Source: Oreohelix idahoensis (Eukaryota > Mollusca > Gastropoda > Stylommatophora > Oreohelicidae). From it: a stretch of 64,000 nt of DNA. Position numbers and translations under genes: made by a program. The DNA is taken from positions 372,001 to 436,000 of the forward strand of contig JAMPIV010009915.1 of the NCBI GenBank assembly GCA_024509875.1, written 5' to 3'. Positions within the stretch are counted from its first letter, which is position 1, and every line of letters starts with the position of its first letter. Below, piece by piece: positions 12,445 to 23,938 of this stretch. A model generated the notes under the pieces. The model did no database searches. It saw only the letters and a list, made by a program, of their open reading frames with translations, and was not told the origin of the DNA.

Positions 12445-12922
12445 TTTAAGGACTATCTTCATTGCACACGGACTACTCCATCAGTGCTCCAATCTCCTCC
12501 CTTAGATCACACAAGGAGGATCTCAGCACAGTGCACGAACTCCGTAGCACCTGCGAGAATCCCAATGTGTGTATATAGGAATCACACATTCTATAAAATA
12601 AATTTTGTGGTAGGTAGGTTTCTAATTTTTAAATTTTGCCAGGGCAGCAGCCTGATAGGCCTACTCTTTGCGATTTCCAACTGCCGAGGGATTTTTAACG
12701 TGCGCAACTTGCACATGGGACCTCCTATTTTTTTGCCCTTATCCGAGAAGGCTAGTCAACCGATCTCACTACCCAGGAGACCAGGGGGGGATTATGACAT
12801 TATTAGGACCATTGGTTCCGAAACAAATTTTCCACAAAATATATTCCCCTCAACTGGGAATCGAACCTGGTACCTCTAGAATTCGAGGCGGACGCCTTAC
12901 CTCTTAGCCACTCCGACCCCTA
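12445..12922 (-). mobile_element. SINE-5 copy (tRNA-Ser-like head)
   Basis: On the minus strand the head reads GGTCGGAGTGGCTAAGAGGT, then AAGGCGTCCGCCTCGAATTC and a B-box GGTTCGATTCCCAG, which strongly resembles a class-II tRNA such as tRNA-Ser. A long body follows, with a central block (+ strand GATTTTTAACGTGCGCAACT) shared with the copy at 18741. No clear target-site duplication was found. Confidence 0.85.
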
Positions 12923-12944
12923 TACACAAAAGATTGGGTGTAAC

Positions 12945-13215
12945 TAATCTCCAATATTTTCTGTCTGCTGATTTGATGATGTTCGTTTATCCCCAGGAAG
13001 CATAGGCCTTCAACAAATTTTTCCAAGTTTTCCTGTTCCCATGGCAACAGCTCAAGGTATTTCCAGGTCTTCTTCATCCCCTTCATGTCTGTCACCAGTT
13101 CTCTTCTCTTACGTGTTGCTTGGTCTCCTTCTACCTCTCGTACTCTGGGAATTTGAAGGCATACTCTAACAACAATAAACTGATTTCTGTAATCAAACCA
13201 GCATTTGATGATTCC
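12945..13215 (-). pseudogene. LINE-E 3' end fragment, minus strand
   Basis: The minus-strand frame 12904-13221 contains Arg-Lys-Arg-Arg-Glu-Leu-Val-Thr-Asp-Met-Lys, then Lys-Phe-Val-Glu-Gly-Leu-Cys-Phe-Leu, the same LINE tail as at 36640-36930. It abuts the SINE-5 head. Only the last 80 or so codons remain, with no catalytic domain. Confidence 0.75.
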
Positions 13216-13446
13216 TTCCAAATTATAGCACTAATTTCCACTTATCCACTTGCCTCCAACCTTTACGTCTGTTACGGTTTTCAGCAAAGTAATATGTCTA
13301 TATATGTTCAAAATACTTCCTCTAATTTTTTTCTATCTTTTATAATTTCTTTTATTTGTTCATATTTGTTTCAAGCAGAGCAATTTTACTTTCCTAGTTT
13401 GTTTCAGGAACTTACTTTATCTTTCGAGTTTTTATTGTCATGAAAT

Positions 13447-13475
13447 GCCCCCCCCCCCCCCCACCCCCCCCCCCC

Positions 13476-13516
<41 letters not shown>
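13447..13516. repeat. C homopolymer tract of about 70 bases
   Basis: Almost uninterrupted C, broken only by single A bases (near 13463 and 13517) and one T (near 13477). On the minus strand this is poly-G. The reported length may not be exact, because such runs are hard to sequence. Confidence 0.9.
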
Positions 13517-13699
13517 ACCCCCATCTTCATTATATGTGCAGAGTAAAGAAATAAAACAAAATAATGAAAAGAAGCAATAAGTTGCAACAAATACAATACA
13601 GCTCTAACAGCATCTGTGCCCGCAACACCAACATGGTTTAAACAGAGGTTCTTAAGTTGTTTTGAATGGTGACAATTTATACTAGACCCGCACAATTTT

Positions 13700-16022
13700 G
13701 TTTTAACTATCGTCTTAGAATCCCAACTAACATAATTACCGATGTATGTTACGTCGGTCAGTATGACTCAAAATAGTAACTCGCGCCAGAAAAAAAAGTG
13801 TGCAATGCACGGTGTGCAACTTGCGCGGCGTGGGTGTTATATAAAACTAATACTTTGGTTTTATTTTTATTATTCTTTCATGAAATTAGTAGCACTCGAC
13901 AAAGAAAAAGTGCGTAAAAATTGGTGTGCTTGAGCCAATAACATACCAAAGTGAATAGTATTTTTGGACACGGCCATCTCTGTCGCCCTCACCTGATGTA
14001 CAAATCATGAAAACTTGAAAGTTTTTGTTCAAACCACTTATTATCAGGGAACACTCTTTGAAAACAATCCACGCACTTTCACACGAAATGTTGTCATCAA
14101 AGAGCTTTTAAATTGAATCTAAAATAACACAATTCTCGCCGTGTGTACGTTGGTCACAGCTGATGAATACAACCGTGTTCAACAATTGTATTGTTTCCAT
14201 TATATATACTCTCCCGAAAATAGTTACAATCAACAAAGAAAAGCGTTCAAATGACAGTGTTCATGAACAGTTTGATTACACTGTATAATGGAAAGAAACC
14301 AAAAATTTCTTTTTTACTAAGAATGTACTTCTATCTGCTCATCTGGGAATGGAAACAGCACACTATAATCAAAAACCCATCAAGTCTGACGGGTTATTGC
14401 TAGTTATATTATATTACTGCTGTACTTTGTGACAAGGAAAAATTTAAAATTTTGTGAAAAAAAACCTCATGGTCCCATGATGCACTGAGTGTCACACACT
14501 GCTTGGGAACATCTAAAGAGTGGTGTTTTCCAACTCTATCTTAGTTCTTTCACTTCTGTTTTTATTCTTTTGTCCCTGACGAAGGCCTAGTAAGCAATTT
14601 CTTTGTCATTTGTCCTTGTCTATAAAGACTTATTGCCTATTTTTGTTTACCCTGCTGTTTTCAAAGAACAGCAGGCCATCTTCTACTTCACATTTATCTA
14701 CCTTTGATTATTATTTCTCAGCAATCATAGCACAGGCTGTGCTACTCTTTATTCTGTAGCTATTATTTTGCAACAGATAATGTTATCAGAAGTAAAAGGT
14801 GTCTGCCTGACAGTTTGTTAGACAGTGACCATGGTAATGGCCGTTGGCTGAATGCCATGTTGTTAGGCATGGAACTGTAAAACTTGGGATAAAAATATAT
14901 GCATGATTAATAAAATTACACAAAAACCAAGTAATGTTTATAAATCAAACAAGACAAATAGAAGTTTAAGAAACATAAGATTATATAGTACACTGTAGAC
15001 CCAATACAACGCAGGATCGCTAATACTGTCGTCAGAAATTTGCCGACTGCCCCCCTTTTTCACATGCATAAATTTTTGTTTTTTAGCAATAATCCAAATT
15101 AAAAGATGTACATAATTAATTGTCTTTGTACTTATTTTCAATCCTTCACCCGTAACGATAGTTGTTTGTACTTAAGCCAGACATCCTTCAGGCTGCTGAT
15201 TTCTGTCAAATGTTGATAAATGTTCATCAAAATAAGGAAATTTGGCACAATGCAGACTCACTTATAACACTGTACCAAAGATCAGACCCCACCATTCACG
15301 CTATATCAGGTCTATAGTGTACTCTCATCCACTGGAATCAAGAATTGGGAAGCTTATGTTTGTTCATTAAGAAATTCTAAGCGTAACAGTACCCTTTTTT
15401 ATCATGAATTTCTCTTAAATGCACACAGAAAACATTTTCAGTTTAAAAAATTAATAAAAGGAAGAAGATGTAGCAAAAGGCTCCAAAGTCCTTTTCTGAG
15501 TGCAACACAAATTTCATGTGGTAAAATAATAGGAGCCTTTTTTGCTCTGTGATAATGCATACAGTTGTGACTAGTTTCAGGGTAATATGGAATGTTGAAT
15601 TCTGGCAGTACACTGAGTTGAAACTGCTATCAAAATCACTTTGTTTTCAACATATTAGGCTAAACAAAGAAATGAAGGTAACAAATAGCAAAACCTACCC
15701 TCAAATGCAGATAAAGAAAATACAGAAGCCTGAATAATGTCAAGTTATGCTTGTTTTTTTTGCTTCAATGATAAACCTCCCGATAACATTGTTATAAAAT
15801 GACTTTGGTAATACTCTACTAATGGCAAATATGTTCACCTTGTCATTGACTTAAAAAAAAATTGGTTATACATGCCTTGCCACATTTCACAACCTTCTGT
15901 CTCGTTATTCTGCAGTTGGTATAATTAAATGTTTTTTTTTATAAAACAACCAAAAGAGAAACATATTAATAAATCTCAAATAAGTAGACAAAATGTGTGG
16001 TTTGTGCACCTTCACATAAAAA
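13700..16022. other. Repeat-poor AT-rich flank, possibly 3' UTR or downstream DNA of SNAP-25
   Basis: Unlike the rest of the window, I find no LINE, SINE or R1 copy from 13700 to 17774. The stretch lies just downstream of the SNAP-25 stop codon on the minus strand. Part of it may be transcribed 3' UTR, but no sequence feature proves that. Confidence 0.3.
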
Positions 16023-16112
16023 ATGTTATATCCAGTATAGAAATATTAACAATTTAGGTAAAGTAATATGTTATATCCAGTATAGAAATATTAACAATTT
16101 AGGTAAAGTAAT
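16023..16112. repeat. 45-bp direct repeat, two copies
   Basis: Two identical 45-base units starting ATGTTATATCCAGTATAG at 16023 and 16068, immediately adjacent. A simple recent tandem duplication. Confidence 0.95.
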
Positions 16113-16448
16113 GCTTCTCTGCCTGGTTATTTGTTCAAACTGGCTTCACATAACATCAATTTTAGTCACAAAACTAGTCACAAATTTAAAGAAAATTTAA
16201 ATTAACGTAACTGTTGAGCGAGTTCAGGGATAACTTTCAAGATGAACTTTGTAATGCTACAAGAAGACTAGTCTTGGTATGTCAAATTAACCAGTATATA
16301 TCTTTGTAACGTAAAACAATGTGTACTTACATCTTAGTAAAGTTTCACACATAAAAAAATTGTATCTGTATTAGTAGAGTCCAAAAATTTTTATGTCTCT
16401 TAGTTAAGCCCAAAAAATGTGCCTGAATGTAGATTCTACAACCTTGAT

Positions 16449-16454
16449 TTTATT
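16449..16454 (-). promoter_or_regulatory. Candidate polyadenylation signal (AATAAA) for SNAP-25
   Basis: TTTATT on the + strand, read as AATAAA on the minus strand, is the first such hexamer I find downstream of the SNAP-25 stop at 17775. Use of this site would give a 3' UTR of about 1.3 kb. In AT-rich DNA such hexamers are common, so this is only a candidate. Confidence 0.25.
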
Positions 16455-17774
16455 AAGAAAGCTAAGTAAAGAAGGTCAAAACTATTTTCATAATTAAAAA
16501 AAAATACTTTCCAGTTATTTCTATTAAGACAAAATAGAAAGCGTTACCAAACACCCAATTTTCCCATCAGTGTTAGGAACATATCCTTCCAATTCTGACA
16601 AAATCTCCTTAATTACATCCCAAACTGTTGTACTGAATGCAAGTATTATAACTAATAATGAAAACCAACACTAGACCACTTGAAGCAAAACAGAACAGAA
16701 TTGTTTGAATATGTAACAAAAACTACATCTATGTCTTTGATCAAAGTACAAAGACATGCACTTGAACATGAAGTCTATCATGTTTGCAAATGTTGGTATG
16801 GAGCACAAAATGTGGCTATTATATTTCTACATCATGCTCCCTGTCAAATTCTACCACCAATGGACACCAAGTTTTAGGATATTAACAAAAATTGGTCAGG
16901 TTTTTAAAAATGTATTACTCACATTTAAAAACTTCATGCTATCATATTCAAATAAAAATAAAAAAAGAGACAGAAAAGAAACAGATATTTAAAAATCATG
17001 AAATATGAACTGAAAATGAAAATTCAACAAGTTAATTCATATTAAAGAAATGTACATTTCAAAGGAAAATTTGACAAATTGTTTCAAAATAAAGACACAT
17101 GCATTCTAAAGAAAATTCTAATAATGAATTCAAATGACAAAGAATGTGTCAAAGTTCAAAGTTCATTGAATTTATATGTCAACACACGGTAACATAATGC
17201 TTGTGTTCAAGTCTAAATCTTGACAAATTAAACTCCATGACCTTTTTTTCTGTTTAAACATGCCTGTTTGCAAATTCTTTTGTCCACAAATTTGTTACAA
17301 TAAGTAAAATAAAATATTACACTTACGTTGGATGCTTAGAAGAAGCTTAATTTTCTTACACTTTAAAATGTTATGTGCCTTCCCATACAAACAAAAAGGT
17401 GTGGGAATATGTCTGAAAAACAAATTAAACTTTTAAAATAATCTTCTTGTCCATTCATGCACTAAGACATATACAGTATATCCTCACCCGCAGGGTGAAC
17501 GTGCATACATATGCCATATACATTTACTGATTAGATAGCCCAACAGGTTAATTAAAAAAAATATACCTTTGCCTAATTTAATTTTATCTCCATATTTCAT
17601 ATATAAATCAAGAAGAATAAGCTCTTTATCAACTGGTCTAACCAATTGCACAATTTTTTTTCACCTGCGAGAAGTGCTTGTCCAGCCATTTCACACATAT
17701 TTTACCTTTCTCACTCATAAAATTTACCAGTAACAATTCTTATCAGTATCTTCACTGTCAGTTCAACATGTCAA

Positions 17775-17843
17775 TCACTGATTCCGAAGTATCCGAGTCG
17801 CTCTTTTGTTTGCCTCGTCCACTCGTACATTCAATGACCCGCC
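17775..17843 (-). CDS. SNAP25: SNAP-25, last coding exon
   Basis: Encodes the C-terminal 22 residues (Gly-Gly-Ser-Leu-Asn-Val-Arg-Val-Asp-Glu-Ala-Asn-Lys-Arg-Ala-Thr-Arg-Ile-Leu-Arg-Asn-Gln) and the TGA stop at 17775-17777. This is the end of the second SNARE helix of SNAP-25, the Qb/Qc protein that pairs with syntaxin and synaptobrevin to drive vesicle fusion. The core Asp-Glu-Ala-Asn-x-Arg-Ala-Thr is the family signature, and the distance from the preceding exon fits known SNAP-25 proteins exactly. The acceptor is a pyrimidine-rich tract ending GGAGCAG. I placed the junction after CAG (phase 0); the GAG three bases earlier could be an alternative that adds one Gln. The first six residues are unusual, since most relatives have Ala/Gly-Asp/Glu-Ser-Asn here. 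The exon lies 18.6 kb from the preceding one. Confidence 0.85.
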   Translation of the reverse strand, partial: GGSLNVRVDEANKRATRILRNQ

Positions 17844-18740
17844 CTGCTCCGTCAACAGAAAATGAAATAAAAGAAAATTTTAAAAAATATTAATATTACA
17901 TATCTATTGTACAACAAGTAAGTTAGTATTAGAAGACAAGGAAATCATTACAGCATTAGTGGTGACAGTAAGGTATTAAGAAAACAAAGAAATATGATTT
18001 TATTTAAATAAAGGAAAGAAGTGTTGAGAAATCTGGCCCCACCAAGATCTCTACCCCTAAAATAAATAAAAATTGTTAAATCACAAGACGTTTGATGAGA
18101 AGCTATAATAACTTAATTTGACTCGTACGTGTCTTCCACATATATAAGGAGTTCTTGTACCAACACCTTGTTTTTAAATTCAATCTTAGTAAGCACAAAT
18201 GATTTGTGAAATCTAAAGCTTCTGGTCAGACATGACCAGCTCTAACAAGTAGTAACATTAATAAGTAACAATTAATGAAGCAGGTGATGATGGAAAACAG
18301 ACATTAAGTTGAACATCATCAATGTTAGTCAATGGTTTCAAGACATCTAATGAAACCAAATTAAGAAACTCAAAAGATGCATTTACTTAATAAAGCCCAG
18401 GAACTTTTATACTGGACTAATAAATGAGATTTTTTATTCATGTATTTAAGACGCAGCCCTGATTTTAGAATGGGACTTATTTTATAAACTTGAAGCGCAT
18501 TCAATTACTTATGAATTGACCCATGTATGACACAATGGCCATTAATATGTGTTTTATTATAAATTTTAATGTTCAAGGTGATAAAAAAGCGATTCCCTAT
18601 TTGTAAGTATTTATTTCTTCCAACTAGTTTATGTTTAAAAAATGTCAAAATAAAAAAATTTTACTGCTACTGTAATGCATAAAATGCTCTGTCAAATGAA
18701 CTTTACAGCTCATCATGAGATTTGGTCGATCCAACACATG

Positions 18741-19225
18741 GTTCTGTTTAAATGACTATCTTCATTGAACACGGACAACTTCCATCAGTTTTCCAATCTC
18801 CTCCCTTAGATCACACAAGGAGGATCTCAGAACAGCGCATAAACTGCGTAGCCCTGGCGAGAATCCCAATGTGTGTATATAGGAATCACACATTCTATAA
18901 ATATTTCTGTGGTGGGTAGGTTTCTAATTTTTAAATTTTGCCAGGGCAGCGGCCTTATGGCCTACTCTTCACGATTTCCAACTGCCGTGGGATTTGTAAC
19001 ATGTGCAACTTGCACACGGGACCGCCTATTTTTTTTTGCTCTTATCGTAAAAAGCTAGCCATTTGATCTCACTACCTAGGAGACCAGGGAGGTGTATGAC
19101 ATCATTAGGACCACTGATTCTGGAAAAAATTTCCATAAATTATATTCCCTCTACTGGCAATCGAACCCGGTACCTTTAGAATTCGAGGTGGACGACATAC
19201 CTCTGAGCTACTCTGACTTTCTATT
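18741..19225 (-). mobile_element. SINE-5 copy with target-site duplication
   Basis: Second copy of the tRNA-Ser-headed family at 12445, flanked by 9-bp direct repeats CAACACATG (18732-18740 and 19226-19234). The head (minus strand) is more diverged than in the other copy; the body and central block (GATTTGTAACATGTGCAACT on +) are clear. It sits in the intron between the last two SNAP-25 exons, in the same orientation as the gene. Confidence 0.9.
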
Positions 19226-20054
19226 CAACACATGATTATGTTATAGCAATTTCTGCTCTGTCTTGTAGCATCAATTTAGTGGCCATTTTTTCTTCTATTT
19301 TATTTAATTTTATTTCTAGAAAAAAAAAAGAAATTAAAAATTATGTCAACTATCAAATGGCAATAACTCTTCCTTGTGTAGACATGTGTCTCATGCATAT
19401 CCAATAGATACAAGTGAAGGTATTACATTTTTAAAAACAGGGAATGGCATTTCAATCACCCTGTAGTGTTTTATGGTGGCTCACAGAGGAGGCACTGAGC
19501 CTTAAAGGGGTTAAAATCAATGCCCTCAATGAGTTAATATTTTCTGTTTTGTCAAGGAAACCTTTACAATGCGTTAAGCAATACTACTGAGTATGACAGT
19601 GATGGTGATCAAAGCGGCAACAGCAAAGTAGAATTTTATGTTCACAGTGAGCACACTCCGATACGAGTAAATTTCTGGTATGTGCCATCTATGATGCAAA
19701 AGGGAAATCAAATTTAAACAGAATGGCTACAGTGATACATGAGTATATGCTGTCATCAGCTGCTGACTTTCCAGCTGGTCCAGGTATAATTATAATATGC
19801 AGTTACTGCATTTAAAAAAAAACTCTACGATACACAAAATGCAAGAGTTATGTAAACCAAAGACCAGGTTCCCAGATTTATTAATATAAAGTTCTTGTGC
19901 AATTTCAAACTTTAATAACTATGGATATACACATGACAGAAGCATACTAAATACAGCATAATTTATAACTTTTTTTTTTTAAAGTTATTATCCATTTTTT
20001 TTTCAGATCCTGTAACTGACTGACAATGGCAACACTGTGTTTTGGAAAATCAGA

Positions 20055-20580
20055 CTGATATGTCACAAAAGATGGCAGTTATGTTAAAGCCTAAATATTT
20101 GAACTGTATGGTATTAAAACTGAATAAATTACATTTGTGCATGTGATGTGTCACAAAATATGGCAGTTATGTTGAAGCCTAACTATTTGAACTGTATAGT
20201 ATTAAAACTTAATAAATTAAGTTTTCGTGTATGTGATGTGTCACAAAATATGGCAGTTATGTTGAAGCCTAACTGTTTGAACTGTATAGTATTAAAACTT
20301 AATAAATTACGTTTTCGTGTATGTGATGTGTCACAAAATATGGCAGTTATGTTGAAGCCTAAAAATTTGAACTGTATAGTATTAAAGCTTAATAAATTAC
20401 GTTTGTGTATCTGATGTGTCACAAAATATGGCAGTTATGTTGAAGCCTAAATATTTCAACTGTATGGTATTAAAACTTATAAATTATGTTTGTATATGTG
20501 ATGTGTCACAAAATATGGCAGTTATGCTGAAGCCTACAAATTTGAACTGCATGATATTAAAACTTATAAAAAAATTATGT
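20055..20580. repeat. 87-90 bp tandem repeat, about 6 copies
   Basis: Units start GATGTGTCACAAAATATGGC, continue AGTTATGTTGAAGCCTAA and end in an ATAAATTA-rich part. Three units are exactly 90 bp and the later ones 87-88 bp. The overlapping open frames on both strands (20148-20625 and 20183-20422) come from the repetition. Confidence 0.95.
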
Positions 20581-20667
20581 TTTTATATACTGTTTACAGC
20601 AAGTTTCTATTACGTGCTTATCTAGTTATTAAATTTTAAAATTGCACAAGGAATTCATAGACACCCT

Positions 20668-20822
20668 ATTATTTCATGTTTCAGATTAAAAAATATCAAT
20701 ATTTCATGTTTCAGATTTACAAACATCATTATTTCATGTTTTAGATTTACAAATATCATTATTTCATGTTTCAGATTAACAAATATCATTATTTCATGTT
20801 TTAGATTTACAAATATCATTAT
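20668..20822. repeat. 30-bp tandem repeat, 5 copies
   Basis: Unit ATTTCATGTTTCAGATTTAC plus AAATATCATT, with small changes between copies. It lies 90 bp from the preceding array. Confidence 0.95.
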
Positions 20823-20829
20823 GCTTTTA

Positions 20830-22855
20830 TAAAAGTCTGTCTGTAACTTCTTGATTTTCATACACCACAATAATCAGCATAATGACCTGATGGGACCTAT
20901 GGAGAAGGAATTTGTAAAGGTTGGGGGGAAAGGAAGCATAAAGTAAGAAAAATATATCTTAACTCGCAATCATTTGCCAAGGACTGTTGGACTAACAATG
21001 GATATGTATATGTCTAGACAGATTATGTAATTAATGACGATTTCAAGCAAAGGTAATTTATGAAAAACATGTTCTTATTCATTAGTTAAAACACGTTCTT
21101 ACTCGTAAATTAAAATGTAACTGCATAAATATTCAGAAATCATATCCTTGAATATTCCTAGCATATACATGAAGAATGCAGATTTGTTTTGAATGCTGAA
21201 GGTACAAAGCCAGAATTTAGAAAAGTAACATTATTTTTTTTTCAACCTTTGTTACATTTAAGTAAATAAAAGAGTTGACCAAGGATAGCCATTAACAAAA
21301 TGTGTGATAATAAATTATACACTCTCTATTCAACATGATCAAAACAAATCTGCTTATTAAGGGATCTGAAAGAAAATAAAATGAATTTAAAAACAATTGT
21401 GATTATTTACAATAACCTGCATACATAATACAACGATAAAGTGAAAAAAATACAAAATAGTACATGCAATACAAACAAAAAAGGTTTTCTGTACTAGGAA
21501 TTACAACAAAATCCGGACAGGACCTACAACAAAATCCGGAAAGAACCTACAATAATATCCGGCCTCCAGGTGATACTGTTTTCATTTACTGGGTTTTGGT
21601 TTCACAGATAAGAAACTGTGACGCTGCGTACATTTATATATTAGTCACAAGAGTTAGCGATATAAGGTAATTATTAGTGAGTTATATATTATCCTGCACA
21701 CAAATTTTGGCAATACCCTGCAAGTGATCACATTAGTATCAACTGAAGGCCTAATTTTGAGCTGTAAGAATTGACCCCGGTACTGTGGTGAAATGTAATC
21801 AAAAAAAAAATGAAAGGGATGTCACTTGGAAATCAAATAATGTCTGCTTTAAGCTGTAAGAATTGATGAACAAAAGTACTGAAAAATAAATGAGATGTAA
21901 AATATTAAAAATAGTTCATTGTAAATTTGGCAACTGAATGAAATGAAAAAAGATAATGAGGATTCAAATGATGGGGGGTGAGGTTATCCAGCAAGGGAAA
22001 CACTCTATCCCAGACTTGTGAATCTGTATCATGCATATCACCATGGCATGGGCAACAGTGACATTCAGGTAACATTTGAAAAAAAAATATACTGAAGCAA
22101 AGCAAAAACACAGAAAGCTAATATATGCACTTTCAACACAAAAAATGTCTACTCTGAACACTGCTGGCTGGGGCTATTCAACCTTCTGGTTATAATATTT
22201 ATATTATTCAAGTTTACGGACTTCCATTACAAAAATTTTTTTTCTAAAGAAATTCTATTTTGTAAACGAGAAAGTAAAAGTACAATTTTCTGAACTGACT
22301 CCATCAATGACATGGAAGGTGAACTATACAGACAGAAGCATTGTGTTCGGTGATGTACCTCAATAAAACAAGATAGTGGTAAACAAAACAAAGTTGGAGT
22401 GGTGAGTAATTTCTTTTTTCTTTGTTTCCTCCCCACCAAAATTTATGACCAAAGGAATAAAAAAATCCACATTCATTTTTTTAAAAATACTAAAACACAA
22501 GACACAATAGGAAGCAGAGCAATATCACACTAGATCTACATTTGCAGCGTTGGTTTTCAACCAAAAAAAAAAAGTGTTTGGTGCCAGTGAATACATTAAT
22601 TCTCCTTAAGCAGTTTTGTAGCTCTCTGGTTAGCAGCAGTGATCCGCGACTCATTGGACAATGTCTGAAACACACACACGAGGGTAGGTGGGGGAGTTCA
22701 AGAGTGTTAGGTATTGTTAGCATAGTACTGTTGGTCAGGACATGCTACTGTACAAAACACAGCAGACAGACTAGAATCAATCATGAATGATATAAAGTGC
22801 ATTATGAATCTTTATGCAAAAAAAATTTTTTTAGTAAATGTAAGCTCATAACAGA
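20830..22855. other. AT-rich intron sequence, nothing recognised
   Basis: No repeat family or coding match was found. A short direct repeat around CCTACAACAAAATCCGGA occurs at about 21503-21560. The small open frames are isolated and lack any family signature. Confidence 0.4.
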
Positions 22856-22859
22856 TACT

Positions 22860-23065
22860 GCCATAGGGGAGTGAAGTGTTAGAGACTTCACTATACTAGG
22901 TCCACCTTTGAGAGGTGGGGTGACTAGTTCCCTTCTTCACTGCATTTGCTTTCCCTAACTCAGAGCAGAGTCAGGTACACATTTACAGCTGGGTTGACCG
23001 GAGTGTGATGCCATCGAGTTTCAAACACAGTACCTTTTTTGCGAGAGGCCTGCAGTACCTTATGC
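22860..23065 (-). mobile_element. SINE-4 copy
   Basis: Contains GGGGAGTGAAGTGTTAGAGA, GAGGTGGGGTGACTAGTTCC, CATTTACAGCTGGGTTGACC and, at the head end, a decayed B-box region (TTTCAAACACAGTACC). Matches 62440-62745 in the same orientation. Confidence 0.8.
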
Positions 23066-23429
23066 TCACAAAATTAAATAGTTACCAAGAAACATAATTT
23101 AAAAAAAAAAAATTAAGAATCCAAATTTCTAATTAAATTTCACTTCCAGGTAAACTACCTGTATGAAATTGTCATCAACTATACTCCTCTATTATGAGAC
23201 ACATAAATGACAGAAACAAGGAAATGTTATCTAATATTAACAGGCTCTCCTGGGAAGAAAAACCAAAATATTAGGAAATGTTACAGTAGATTAAATTTTT
23301 AAAACAATATGTATGCCTTGCAAAAAGTTCACGTCAGGACTCTTTTCTTCACCTCAGAATAAATATTACCTTCACTTCACACCAGAAGGAAGTCTAATGA
23401 TTACATCGTCATCCTCAACAACATCATCA

Positions 23430-23770
23430 ACACACCAGCTCCCAGTGGAGCATAGGCTTTCAACTAATTCACACCAAGCAATCCTATCATGTAGCTCAGG
23501 TTGTTTCAATGTCTTCTGTATCTTTTTCTTAGGGCTCATCAAATTTCCAGCAAATTTCCGTATGTGTTTCTGTGTCTCCCTCTACTTCCTCTGTCTTACA
23601 GATACCAGAAAAACAAAAGCCTTGTAATGCTCCCTGCTGGTTTCCTCAATGTATATCATATTCAATGCCAACATGTTTTCTCATTTTGTGTTCCACTGGT
23701 ATATTGTCTGGTTCATTTCATTACTTCCACATTGGTGGTCACGTCATACAAATTTAATTTTTCTATTCTA
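23430..23770 (-). pseudogene. LINE-E 3' end fragment, minus strand
   Basis: Read on the minus strand this matches the LINE-E tail: CTGAGGAAACC-like sequence (+ GGTTTCCTCAATGTATATCA), a charged Arg/Lys block (+ CTCCCTCTACTTCCTCTGTC) and the final 'Glu-Gly-Leu-Cys' region near 23450. All frames are broken. It ends where the 62-bp array begins. Confidence 0.65.
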
Positions 23771-23938
23771 AGGTGTTTTATACATGTAGAAGCAACCTTA
23801 TCACTGTGTATGACAACAAATGTTGGAACCAAAGGTGTTTTACACATGTAGAAGCAACCTTATCAATGTGTATGACAACAAATGTCGGAACCAAAAGTGT
23901 TTTACACATGTAGGAGCAACCTTATCACTGTGTATGAC

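Noticed and set aside
17650..17700. Donor-like site (GCAG|GTGAAA) on the minus strand beyond the SNAP-25 stop, suggesting a further exon
   Set aside because: It lies after the stop codon, has no SNAP-25-like coding sequence, and is better explained as 3' UTR.
19560..19740. Possible piggyBac-like coding trace (acidic stretch with Asp-Ser-Asp-Gly)
   Set aside because: Only a short acidic stretch is open and no catalytic motif or TTAA-flanked ends were found.
20055..20822. CRISPR-like regularly spaced repeats
   Set aside because: The arrays are head-to-tail tandem units without distinct spacers, in a eukaryotic gene.
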